A DNA stretch of 64,000 nucleotides, taken from NCBI RefSeq assembly GCF_026151205.1, contig NC_087083.1, positions 7,110,460 through 7,174,459 of the forward strand. The letters are read 5' to 3'. Under the pieces are notes generated by a model that did not search any database, was not told the DNA's origin, and saw nothing but the letters and a program-made list of their open reading frames with translations. Shown here piece after piece: positions 1-11,933 of the stretch (positions are counted from its first letter, which is position 1; every line of letters starts with the position of its first letter). Source of the DNA: Bolinopsis microptera. Taxonomy: Eukaryota; Ctenophora; Tentaculata; Lobata; Bolinopsidae. The translations under genes and the position numbers were made by a program.

Positions 1-196
1 CGCTAGAAAGATCACTTAAAACATACATTTACACCTAGAAAGTGAGGAGAAATAAAACAGTTGAAGTAAAGATCAGGACTTAGAGTTAATTGTTGAAATT
101 TCAATTTGAGAACACGGGACTCGCCATTCCTTGGACAACAATCACAAATTCACATTTTTGTGTACATCACAACGTCAAATGACAAAGAAAAGTAAG

Positions 197-1983
197 TTTC
201 TATTGTATCACATGTACAAGGTGTGGCAAGGTCTCTATTGTATCACGTGTACAAGGTGTGGCAAGGTTTCTATTGTATCACGTGTACAAGGTGTGGCAAG
301 GTTTCTATTGTATCACGTGTACAAGGTGTGGCAAGGTTTCTATTGTATCACGTGTACAAGGTGTGGCAAGGTTTCTATTGTATCACGTGTACAAGGTGTG
401 GCAAGGTTTCTATTGTATCACGTGTACAAGGTGTGGCAAGGTTTCTATTGTGTCACGTGTACAAGGTGTGGCAAGGTTTCTATTGTATCACGTGTACAAG
501 GTGTAGCAAGGTTTCTATTGTATCACGTGTACAAGGTGTGGCAAGGTTTCTATTGTATCACGTGCACAATGTGTGGCAAGGTTTCTATTGTATCACGTGT
601 ACAAGGTGTGGCAAGGTTTCTATTGTATCACGTGTACAAGGTGTGGCAAGGTTTCTATTGTATCACGTGTACAAGGTGTGGCAAGGTTTCTATTGTATCA
701 CGTGTACAAGGTGTAGTAAGGTTTCTATTGTATCACGTGTACACAGTACAAGGTGTGGCAAGGTTTCTATTGTATCACGTGTACAAGGTGTAGTAAGGTT
801 TCTATTGTATCACATGCACAAGGTGTGGCAAGGTTTCTATTGTACCACGTGTACAAGGTGTGGCAAGGTCTCTATTGTATCACGTGTACAAGGTGTGGCA
901 AGGTTTCTATTGTATCACGTGTACAAGGTGTGGCAAGGTTTCTATTGTATCACGTGTACAAGGTGTGGCAAGGTTTCTATTGTATCACGTGTACAAGGTG
1001 TAGTAAGGTTTCTATTGTATCACGTGTACACAGTACAAGGTGTGGCAAGGTTTCTATTGTATCACGTGTACAAGGTGTAGTAAGGTTTCTATTGTATCAC
1101 ATGCACAAGGTGTGGCAAGGTTTCTATTGTACCACGTGTACAAGGTGTGGCAAGGTCTCTATTGTATCACGTGTACAAGGTGTGGCAAGGTTTCTATTGT
1201 ATCACGTGTACAAGGTGTGGTAAGGTTTCTATTGTATCACGTGTACAAGGTGTAGCAAGGTTTCTATTGTATCACGTGTACAAGGTGTAGCAAGGTTTCT
1301 ATTGTATCACGTGTACAAGGTGTGGCAAGGTTTCTATTGTATCACGTGTACAAGGTGTAGCAAGGTTTCTATTGTATCACGTGTACAAGGTGTGGCAAGG
1401 TTTCTATTGTATCACGTGTACAAGGTGTGGCAAGGTTTCTATTGTATCACGTGTACAAGGTGTGGCAAGGTTTCTATTGTATCACGTGTACAAGGTGTGG
1501 CAAGGTTTCTATTGTATCACGTGTACAATGTGTGGCAAGGTTTCTATTGTATCACGTGTACAAGGTGTGGCAAGGTTTCTATTGTATCACGTGTACAAGG
1601 TGTGGCAAGGTTTCTATTGTATCACGTGTACAAGGTGTGGCAAGGTTTCTATTGTATCACGTGTACAAGGTGTGGCAAGGTTTCTATTGTATCACGTGTA
1701 CAAGGTGTGGCAAGGTTTCTATTGTATCACGTGTACAAGGTGTGGCAAGGTTTCTATTGTATCACGTGTACAAGGTGTGGCAAGGTTTCTATTGTATCAC
1801 GTGTACAAGGTGTGGCAAGGTTTCTATTGTATCACGTGTACAAGGTGTGGCAAGGTTTCTATTGTATCACGTGTACAAGGTGTGGCAAGGTTTCTATTGT
1901 ATCACGTGTACAAGGTGTAGCAAGGTTTCTATTGTATCACGTGTACAAGGTGTGGCAAGGTTTCTATTGTATCACGTGTACAA
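197..1983. repeat. 35-bp minisatellite, left part (about 51 units)
   Basis: Tandem 35-bp units, each containing TATCACGTGTACAAGGTGTG and then GCAAGGTTTCTATTG. Units differ mainly by a G/A change (GTGTGGCAAG versus GTGTAGCAAG), which is what creates or removes stop codons. Because 35 is not a multiple of three and the common unit has no forward stop, all three forward frames stay open over long stretches and give spurious proteins. A shortened junction unit with ACACAGTACAAGG occurs at about 741 and again at about 1028, so a 287-bp block (eight units plus 7 bp) has itself been duplicated. Every unit carries a CACGTG E-box hexamer. Confidence 0.97.
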
Positions 1984-3429
1984 GGATTACACAGGATTAC
2001 ATAGGATTACACAGGATTAAAATTAAATTATAGATCCATTATCATGGACCGTCATAATTGTTTACAGAAGTTAATGAAAACAATCATCTTTGCTTGAAGT
2101 CAGGGCCAGGGTTATCCATGAGTCTTAAATATGACTAATTCGCGAGGTTCTCACCAAATTGATAGTAAAATTGTTTAAGTTTCGTGCATTTGAATTACGC
2201 TGACGCGTATCTTCGGTGAAGCTATTTCGCTCTTCGGAGCAGCGAAGGAAAAAAGTGCACACACAGTTGACAGCATAGGAGCGCCTTTCTTGAAATTGAA
2301 TATACTGTGGGGTGTTTGGTTGAATATCAAGTGATATGGAGGCTCTGGTGATTTTGAGGAATTACAGTTGAGTAAGGAGACATAATTTCCATGAGATGAT
2401 CTTTGAGATTTGTTTCATTGATATTGCTGGAGTCGGTGATTTCATTGCTTATTTCAATGATTGGCATTTGAGAAAGATTTTTGACTAATTTCGACCTCTG
2501 TTTTGAATACAAGTCACATATGTAAAGAACATGCGACTCGTCTTCGATGGTCTCAACGCCCATACTTGATTGGCACCAACCACATAGTCTTTGCTCACGG
2601 GGTGTGTTGGAGTGTCTGCCTCTTTCAATATGGAGATCATGTGCGCTGATTCTAAGTTTTGTGGTACTGTAACGACGAGAAAAGCCTTTGCATAAGTATA
2701 AGTAGGGCTCTCGGTTGAAGGTGTGTTTGATTGAGTGATAGAATGAAAGTTTAGAAGAAGTAGATTTTTGATATTGCCAACATTTTTTGAATTGATTGGT
2801 TAGAGCTTCGATGATTTTAGGAATTCTATACTTTTTGCTGCATAGTGGTTTGATGGATTGACTAAAATTTGACTGATTTATGAGGGAGTCTTTTAATAAT
2901 TTGTGATCACTTACAGGGTTGGGCGCGGCTTTGTTAGCTGCATTTGTATTGAGAATTCGGTGCGCAGTTACGTGATCTAGTTTGTAAATTTCATCTAGTT
3001 CAAGGAGTGGTTTTATGTATCGATACCAAGGTAAGTTTAGTGATTTTTGTTCTTCTACGGCTGCAGTGACAAACGAATTCGACTTTGATTTTGTATTTAG
3101 CCTTTTGAAGTAATTTAACGTTAAGCGAATTGATTGATAAATCAGAGGAATTCTTCCTGTTTCTCCCCAAACACCTACATTTGATGCTTTACGATGGACT
3201 CCCAATGCCCATTTTAGGAATGAAATATGCACTCTTTCTTCAGAGAGGCGCTGATTTTTTTAAGTAAGTTAGTAGCGGTTGCTTCTGTCGAGTTAATCGT
3301 TTTGCAAAGAGATTTATTGGTCGTACTAGTGGGTGTCCATATCGGAGCACCATATAATAGAATGGGCTTGATGAGAGAGTCGAACAGTGTAAGGAGTGCT
3401 TTAAAAGATAACTTTGAACGCATGACAAC
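1984..3429 (-). mobile_element. 5'-truncated copy of the resident LINE, inserted in the 35-bp array
   Basis: This is the reverse complement of the 3' end of the full-length LINE at 13419-20376: it matches that element from about 18916 to its 3' tail. The 3' end (left side here) is a short run of GGATTACACA-type units, the same tail as in the full copy, with no poly(A). The 5' truncation point is at about 3429. The array resumes in register immediately afterwards, with only a TT filler and no clear target-site duplication. Differences from the full copy are few, so this copy is young. Confidence 0.95.
2327..3423 (-). pseudogene. LINE ORF2 C-terminal fragment (post-RT region)
   Basis: Translates as the region after the reverse transcriptase core of the LINE ORF2 (compare residues about 870-1230 of the full copy), including a C-terminal Cys/His cluster (LCGWC, then DESHVLYIC). 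The frame breaks near 3230, where the full copy reads SASLQERVHIS and this copy reads SASLKKECIF, so it is split into two pieces. At its 3' end it lacks about 14 bp present in the full copy (CATATCACTTGATA here), giving an earlier stop after SLHIT. No endonuclease or RT catalytic motifs remain, so it cannot mobilise itself. Confidence 0.92.
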
Positions 3430-4146
3430 GTTGTGTGGTAAGGTTTCTATTGTATCACGTGTACAAGGTGTAGCAAGGTTTCTATTGTATCACGTGTACA
3501 AGGTGTAGCAAGGTTTCTATTGTATCACGTGTACAAGGTGTAGCAAGGTTTCTATTGTATCACGTGTACAAGGTGTAGCAAGGTTTCTATTGTATCACGT
3601 GTACAAGGTGTGGCAAGGTTTCTATTGTATCACGTGTACAAGGTGTGGCAATGTTTCTATTGTATCACGTGTACAAGGTGTGGCAAGGTTTCTATTGTAT
3701 CACGTGTACAAGGTGTAGCAAGGTTTCTATTGTATCACGTGTACAAGGTGTAGCAAGGTTTCTATTGTATCACGTGTACAAGGTGTAGCAAGGTCTCTAT
3801 TGTATCACGTGTACAAGGTGTAGCAAGGTTTCTATTGTATCACGTGTACAAGGTGTAGCAAGGTTTCTATTGTATCACGTGTACAATGTGTGGCAAGGTT
3901 TCTATTGTATCACGTGTACAAGGTGTGGCAATGTTTCTATTGTATCACGTGTACAAGGTGTGGCAAGGTTTCTATTGTATCACGTGTACAAGGTGTGGCA
4001 AGGTTTCTATTGTATCACGTGTACAAGGTGTGGCAAGGTTTCTATTGTATCACGTGTACAAGGTGTGGCAAGGTTTCTATTGTATCACGTGTACAAGGTG
4101 TGGCAAGGTTTCTATTGTATCACGTGTACAAGGTGTGGCAAGGTTT
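3430..4146. repeat. 35-bp minisatellite, right part (about 20 units)
   Basis: Continuation of the same array beyond the LINE insertion, in the same orientation and register. It is richer in the GTGTAGCAAG variant than the left part, so several units carry a forward stop. It ends where the unit runs into unrelated AT-rich sequence after AAGGTTTTTACA. Confidence 0.97.
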
Positions 4147-4262
4147 TTACATTTCCTTTCAAAACATTGCTGGTATAAGTGTTATTAATCTTTGTTTGTT
4201 TTCATTTCTTTGCTTTATTTCACTGCTCAAGTGCTCAAGCTACAGTTACAATACCTTTTCAC

Positions 4263-4767
4263 TCACAGTTACATTGCTTTATTTAACTTACAGTAACATT
4301 GCTTTATTTAACTTACAGTAAGATTGCTTTATTTAACTTACAGTAACATTGCTTTATTTAACTTACAGTAACATTGCTTTATTTAACTTACGGTAACATT
4401 GGTTTATTTAACTTACAGTAACATTGCTTTATTTAACTTACAGTTACATTGCTTTATTTAACTTACAGTAACATTGCTTTATTTAACTTACAGTTACATT
4501 GCTTTATTTAACTTACAGTAACATTGCTTTATATAACTTACAGTAACATTGCTTTATTTAACTTACAGTAACATTGCTTTATTTAACTTACAGTAACATT
4601 GCTTTATTTAACTTACAGTAACATTGCTTTATATAACTTACAGTAACATTGCTTTATTTAACTTACAGTAACATTGCTTTATTTAACTTACAGTTACATT
4701 GCTTTATTTAACTTACAGTAACATTGCTTTATATAACTTACAGTAACATTGCTTTATTTAACTTACA
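4263..4767. repeat. 25-bp tandem array (about 20 units)
   Basis: Repeated unit containing ACAGTAACATTGCTTTATTT followed by AACTT. Variants include ACAGTTACATT and CTTTATATAAC. The array begins within 120 bp of the end of the 35-bp minisatellite and ends about 55 bp before the 34-bp array. No coding potential was seen. Confidence 0.96.
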
Positions 4768-4821
4768 GGTAGCACTGGGGTTCTAAGCGTGAGTATCTTC
4801 GTATACTCGAACCATTTGCAA

Positions 4822-7800
4822 GATGCGGGAAGCTTAAACAAATGGAATAATGTAAGGTAAGGTAAGTTTAAACAAATGGAATAATGCAAGATGCGGGAAG
4901 CTTAAAAAATGGAATAATGTAAGGTAAGGTAAGTTTAAACAAATGGAATAATGTAAGGTAAGGGAAGTTTAAACAAATGGAATAATGCAAGGTAAGGGAA
5001 GTTTAAACAAATGGAATAATGTAAGGTAAGGTAAGTTTAAACGAATGGAATAATGCAAGGTAAGGGAAGTTTAAACAAATGGAATAATGTAAGGTAAGGT
5101 AAGTTTAAACGAATGGAATAATGCAAGGTAAGGGAAGTTTAAACAAATGGAATAATGTAAGGTAAGGGAAGTTTAAACAAATGGAATAATGTAAGGTAAG
5201 GTAAGTTTAAACAAATGGAATAATGCAAGGTAAGGGAAGTTTAAACAAATGGAATAATGTAAGGTAAGGTAAGTTTAAACGAATGGAATAATGTAAGGTA
5301 AGGGAAGTTTAAACAAATGGAATAATGTAAGGTAAGGGAAGCTAAAACAAATGGAATAATGTAAGGTAAGGTAAGTTTAAACAAATGGAATAATGCAAGG
5401 TAAGGGAAATTTAAACAAATGGAATAATGTAAGGTAAGGTAAGTTTAAACAAATGGAATAATGCAAGGTAAGGGAAGCTAAAACAAATGGAATAATGTAA
5501 GGTAAGGGAAGTTTAAACAAATGGAATAATGCAAGGTAAGGGAAGTTTAAACAAATGGAATAATGTAAGGTAAGGGAAGTTTAAACAAATGGAATAATGC
5601 AAGGTAAGGGAAGTTTAAACAAATGGAATAATGTAAGGTAAGGGAAGCTAAAACAAATGGAATAATGTAAGGTAAGGGAAGTTTAAACAAATGGAATAAT
5701 GCAAGGTAAGGGAAGTTTAAACAAATGGAATAATGCAAGGTAAGGGAAGTTTAAACAAATGGAATAATGTAAGGTAAGGGAAGCTAAAACAAATGGAATA
5801 ATGTAAGGTAAGGGAAGTTTAAACAAATGGAATAATGCAAGGTAAGGGAAGCTAAAACAAATGGAATAATGTAAGGTAAGGGAAGTTTAAACAAATGGAA
5901 TAATGCAAGGTAAGGGAAGTTTAAACAAATGGAATAATGTAAGGTAAGGTAAGTTTAAACAAATGGAATAATGCAAGGTAAGGGAAATTTAAACAAATGG
6001 AATAATGTAAGGTAAGGTAAGTTTAAACGAATGGAATAATGCAAGGTAAGGGAAGTTTAAACAAATGGAATAATGTAAGGTAAGGGAAGTTTAAACAAAT
6101 GGAATAATGCAAGGTAAGGGAAGTTTAAACAAATGGAATAATGTAAGGTAAGGTAAGTTTAAACAAATGGAATAATGTAAGGTAAGGTAAGTTTAAAGAA
6201 ATGGAATAATGTAAGGTAAGGGAAGTTTAAACAAATGGAATAATGTAAGGTAAGGTAAGTTTAAACAAATGGAATAATGTAAGGTAAGGTAAGTTTAAAG
6301 AAATGGAATAATGTAAGGTAAGGGAAGTTTAAACAAATGGAATAATGTAAGGTAAGGGAAGTTTAAACAAATGGAATAATGTAAGGTAAGGTAAGTTTAA
6401 ACAAATGGAATAATGTAAGGTAAGGGAAGTTTAAACAAATGGAATAATGTAAGGTAAGGGAAATTTAAACAAATGGAATAATGTAAGGTAAGGGAAGTTT
6501 AAACAAATGGAATAATGCAAGGTAAGGGAAGTTTAAACAAATGGAATAATGTAAGGTAAGGTAAGTTTAAACAAATGGAATAATGTAAGGTAAGGTAAGT
6601 TTAAAGAAATGGAATAATGTAAGGTAAGGGAAGTTTAAACAAATGGAATAATGTAAGGTAAGGTAAGTTTAAACAAATGGAATAATGTAAGGTAAGGTAA
6701 GTTTAAAGAAATGGAATAATGTAAGGTAAGGGAAGTTTAAACAAATGGAATAATGTAAGGTAAGGTAAGTTTAAACAAATGGAATAATGTAAGGTAAGGG
6801 AAGTTTAAACAAATGGAATAATGTAAGGTAAGGTAAGTTTAAACAAATGGAATAATGTAAGGTAAGGTAAGTTTAAACAAATGGAATAATGTAAGGTAAG
6901 GTAAGTTTAAACAAATGGAATAATGTAAGGTAAGGTAAGTTTAAACGAATGGAATAATGTAAGGTAAGGGAAGTTTAAACAAATGGAATAATGTAAGGTA
7001 AGGGAAGTTTAAACAAATGGAATAATGCAAGGTAAGGGAAGTTTAAACAAATGGAATAATGTAAGGTAAGGTAAGTTTAAACAAATGGAATAATGTAAGG
7101 TAAGGTAAGTTTAAACAAATGGAATAATGTAAGGTAAGGGAAGTTTAAACAAATGGAATAATGTAAGGTAAGGGAAGTTTAAACAAATGGAATAATGTAA
7201 GGTAAGGGAAGTTTAAACAAATGGAATAATGTAAGGTAAGGGAAGTTTAAACAAATGGAATAATGTAAGGTAAGGGAAGTTTAAACAAATGGAATAATGT
7301 AAGGTAAGGTAAGTTTAAACAAATGGAATAATGTAAGGTAAGGGAAGTTTAAACAAATGGAATAATGTAAGGTAAGGTAAGTTTAAACAAATGGAATAAT
7401 GTAAGGTAAGGTAAGTTTAAACAAATGGAATAATGTAAGGTAAGGGAAGTTTAAACAAATGGAATAATGTAAGGTAAGGGAAGTTTAAACAAATGGAATA
7501 ATGTAAGGTAAGGGAAGTTTAAACAAATGGAATAATGTAAGGTAAGGTAAGTTTAAACAAATGGAATAATGTAAGGTAAGGGAAGTTTAAACAAATGGAA
7601 TAATGTAAGGTAAGGGAAGTTTAAACAAATGGAATAATGTAAGGTAAGGGAAGTTTAAACAAATGGAATAATGTAAGGTAAGGGAAGTTTAAACAAATGG
7701 AATAATGTAAGGTAAGGGAAGTTTAAACAAATGGAATAATGTAAGGTAAGGGAAGTTTAAACAAATGGAATAATGTAAGGTAAGGGAAGTTTAAACAAAT

Positions 7801-10800
7801 GGAATAATGTAAGGTAAGGGAAGTTTAAACAAATGGAATAATGTAAGGTAAGGGAAGTTTAAACAAATGGAATAATGTAAGGTAAGGGAAGTTTAAACAA
7901 ATGGAATAATGTAAGGTAAGGGAAGTTTAAACAAATGGAATAATGTAAGGTAAGGGAAGTTTAAACAAATGGAATAATGTAAGGTAAGGGAAGTTTAAAC
8001 AAATGGAATAATGTAAGGTAAGGGAAGTTTAAACAAATGGAATAATGTAAGGTAAGGGAAGTTTAAACAAATGGAATAATGTAAGGTAAGGGAAGTTTAA
8101 ACAAATGGAATAATGTAAGGTAAGGGAAGTTTAAACAAATGGAATAATGTAAGGTAAGGGAAGTTTAAACAAATGGAATAATGTAAGGTAAGGGAAGTTT
8201 AAACAAATGGAATAATGTAAGGTAAGGGAAGTTTAAACGAATGGAATAATGTAAGGTAAGGGAAGTTTAAACAAATGGAATAATGTAAGGTAAGGGAAGT
8301 TTAAACAAATGGAATAATGTAAGGTAAGGTAAGTTTAAACAAATGGAATAATGTAAGGTAAGGGAAGTTTAAACAAATGGAATAATGCAAGGTAAGGGAA
8401 GTTTAAACAAATGGAATAATGTAAGGTAAGGGAAGTTTAAACGAATGGAATAATGTAAGGTAAGGGAAGTTTAAACAAATGGAATAATGTAAGGTAAGGT
8501 AAGTTTAAACAAATGGAATAATGTAAGGTAAGGTAAGTTTAAACAAATGGAATAATGTAAGGTAAGGTAAGTTTAAACAAATGGAATAATGTAAGGTAAG
8601 GGAAATTTAAACAAATGGAATAATGTAAGGTAAGGGAAGTTTAAACAAATGGAATAATGTAAGGTAAGGTAAGTTTAAACAAATGGAATAATGCAAGGTA
8701 AGGGAAGTTTAAACAAATGGAATAATGTAAGGTAAGGGAAGTTTAAACAAATGGAATAATGTAAGGTAAGGGAAGTTTAAACAAATGGAATAATGTAAGG
8801 TAAGGTAAGTTTAAACAAATGGAATAATGCAAGATGCGGGAAGCTTAAAAAATGGAATAATGTAAGGTAAGGTAAGTTTAAACAAATGGAATAATGTAAG
8901 GTAAGGGAAATTTAAACAAATGGAATAATGTAAGGTAAGGGAAGTTTAAACAAATGGAATAATGTAAGGTAAGGTAAGTTTAAACAAATGGAATAATGTA
9001 AGGTAAGGGAAATTTAAACAAATGGAATAATGTAAGGTAAGGGAAGTTTAAACAAATGGAATAATGTAAGGTAAGGGAAGTTTAAACAAATGGAATAATG
9101 TAAGGTAAGGGAAGTTTAAACAAATGGAATAATGTAAGGTAAGGGAAGTTTAAACAAATGGAATAATGTAAGGTAAGGTAAGTTTAAACAAATGGAATAA
9201 TGTAAGGTAAGGTAAGTTTAAACAAATGGAATAATGTAAGGTAAGGGAAGTTTAAACAAATGGAATAATGTAAGGTAAGGTAAGTTTAAACAAATGGAAT
9301 AATGTAAGGTAAGGGAAGTTTAAACAAATGGAATAATGTAAGGTAAGGGAAGTTTAAACAAATGGAATAATGTAAGGTAAGGGAAGTTTAAACAAATGGA
9401 ATAATGTAAGGTAAGGGAAGTTTAAACAAATGGAATAATGTAAGGTAAGGTAAGTTTAAACAAATGGAATAATGTAAGGTAAGGGAAGTTTAAACAAATG
9501 GAATAATGTAAGGTAAGGTAAGTTTAAACAAATGGAATAATGTAAGGTAAGGGAAGTTTAAACAAATGGAATAATGTAAGGTAAGGGAAGTTTAAACAAA
9601 TGGAATAATGTAAGGTAAGGTAAGTTTAAACAAATGGAATAATGTAAGGTAAGGTAAGTTTAAACAAATGGAATAATGTAAGATAAGGTAAGTTTAAACA
9701 AATGGAATAATGTAAGGTAAGGTAAGTTTAAACGAATGGAATAATGCAAGGTAAGGGAAGTTTAAACAAATGGAATAATGTAAGGTAAGGTAAGTTTAAA
9801 CGAATGGAATAATGCAAGGTAAGGGAAGTTTAAACAAATGGAATAATGTAAGGTAAGGGAAGTTTAAACAAATGGAATAATGTAAGGTAAGGTAAGTTTA
9901 AACAAATGGAATAATGTAAGGTAAGGTAAGTTTAAACAAATGGAATAATGTAAGATAAGGTAAGTTTAAACAAATGGAATAATGTAAGGTAAGGTAAGTT
10001 TAAACGAATGGAATAATGCAAGGTAAGGGAAGTTTAAACAAATGAAATAATGCAAGGTAAGGGAAGTTTAAACGAATGGAATAATGTAAGGTAAGGGAAG
10101 TTTAAACAAATGGAATAATGTAAGGTAAGGGAAGTTTAAACAAATGAAATAATGTAAGGTAAGGGAAGTTTAAACAAATGGAATAATGCAAGGTAAGGTA
10201 AGTTTAAACAAATGGAATAATGTAAGGTAAGGGAAGTTTAAACAAATGGAATAATGTAAGGTAAGGTAAGTTTAAACATATGGAATAATGTAAGGTAAGG
10301 TAAGTTTAAACAAATGGAATAATGTAAGATAAGGTAAGTTTAAGCAAATGGGATAATGTAAGGTAAGGGAAGTTTAAACAAATGGAATAATGGAAGGTAA
10401 GGGAAGTTTAAACAAATGAAATAATGTAAGGTAAGGGAAGTTTAAAGAAATGGAATAATGTAAGGTAAGGGAAGTTTAAACAAATGGAATAATGTAAGGT
10501 AAGGGAAATTTAAACAAATGGAATAATGTAAGGTAAGGGAAGTTTAAACAAATGGAATAATGTAAGGTAAGGGAAATTTAAACAAATGGAATAATGCAAG
10601 GTAAGGGAAGTTTAAACAAATGGAATAATGTAAGGTAAGGTAAGTTTAAACAAATGGAATAATGTAAGGTAAGGTAAGTTTAAACAAATGGAATAATGCA
10701 AGGTAAGGTAAGTTTAAACAAATGGAATAATGTAAGGTAAGGTAAGTTTAAACAAATGGAATAATGTAAGGTAAGGTAAGTTTAAACAAATGGAATAATG

Positions 10801-11676
10801 CAAGGTAAGGGAAATTTAAACAAATGGAATAATGTAAGGTAAGGGAAGTTTAAACAAATGGAATAATGCAAGGTAAGGTAAGTTTAAACAAATGGAATAA
10901 TGTAAGGTAAGGTAAGTTTAAACAAATGGAATAATGTAAGGTAAGGTAAGTTTAAACAAATGGAATAATGTAAGGTAAGGGAAGTTTAAACAAATGGAAT
11001 AATGTAAGGTAAGGGAAATTTAAACAAATGGAATAATGTAGGGTAAGGGAAGTTTAAACGAATGGAATAATGCAAGGTAAGGGAAATTTAAACAAATGGA
11101 ATAATGCAAGGTAAGGGAAATTTAAACAAATGGAATAATGTAAGGTAAGGGAAGTTTAAACAAATGGAATAATGTAAGGTAAGGGAAGCTAAAACAAATG
11201 GAATAATGTAAGGTAAGGGAAATTTAAACGAATGGAATAATGTAAGGTAAGGGAAATTTAAACAAATGGAATAATGTAAGGTAAGGGAAGTTTAAACAAA
11301 TGAAATAATGCAAGGTAAGGGAAGTTTAAACAAATGGAATAATGTAAGGTAAGGGAAATTTAAACAAATGGAATAAGGTAAGGTAAGGGAAATTTAAACA
11401 AATGGAATAATGTAAGGTAAGGTAAGTTTAACCAAATGGAATGATGCAAGGTAAGGGAAATTTAAACAAATGGAATAATGCAAGGTAAGGGAAATTTAAA
11501 CAAATGGAATAATGTAAGGTAAGGTAAGTTTAACCAAATGGAATGATGCAAGGTAAGGGAAATTTAAACAAATGGAATAATGCAAGGTAAGGGAAATTTA
11601 AACAAATTAAATAATACAAGGTAAGGGATATTTAAACACATGGAATAATGTAAGGTAAGGTAAGTTTAAACACCCT
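4822..11676. repeat. 34-bp satellite array (about 200 units, 6.85 kb)
   Basis: Tandem 34-bp unit built from TTTAAACAAATGGAATAATG then TAAGGTAAGGGAAG. Two positions vary systematically: GTAAGGTAAGGGAAG versus GTAAGGTAAGGTAAG, and AATGTAAGG versus AATGCAAGG. Rarer forms carry AAACGAATGG, AAAGAAATGG, GAAATTTAAAC or GAAGCTAAAAC. The variants are interspersed rather than fully segregated. Units become more divergent toward both ends (for example AACCAAATGGAATGATG at 11430-11550), as expected when exchange is most active in the centre. The short open reading frames inside it are not genes. Confidence 0.97.
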
Positions 11677-11846
11677 AAAACAGGTAGAATTGGCAGCGTC
11701 TAAACACTCTAAAGGTTATACATAAGAGACTTTAAGTTAAAAGAACTATAAAAGGTTAATAGTAATTAACCAAATTATGATATTAGGGTAACAATGAGGA
11801 AAGAACTAAAAACGTACTACATCGATTAACAGATTATTTAACTTAC

Positions 11847-11933
11847 TCCATAAGTAGAGAATTCTGACGATGTATTGATTTCCTTTTCAGTAATTGTGGA
11901 GCTTCTGTTCTGATCTTTCTGCACTCTTTTTGC
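11847..11933 (-). CDS. 5'-nucleotidase-like gene, exon 16 (C-terminal tail)
   Basis: Read on the minus strand, an acceptor (ATTCAG) precedes an 87-nt exon that completes the AG from exon 15 to Arg and encodes a basic tail including APQLLKRKSIHRQNSLL. It then stops at a GTAAGT donor. It resembles the basic region after the 5'-nucleotidase C-terminal domain, but it is short. Its assignment rests on matching phase, good splice sites and position rather than on a diagnostic motif. Confidence 0.7.

Noticed and set aside
131-2033. Long open frames (up to about 285 codons) over the 35-bp minisatellite
   Set aside because: Three overlapping forward frames repeat the same 35-residue cycle; a stop-free repeat unit of length not divisible by three explains them without any gene.
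3227-4321. Further open frames in the right part of the 35-bp array
   Set aside because: Same repeat artefact; one of them also runs antisense through the LINE fragment.
5547-5738. Minus-strand frame in the 34-bp satellite
   Set aside because: Repeat-derived, with no start context and no similarity to proteins.
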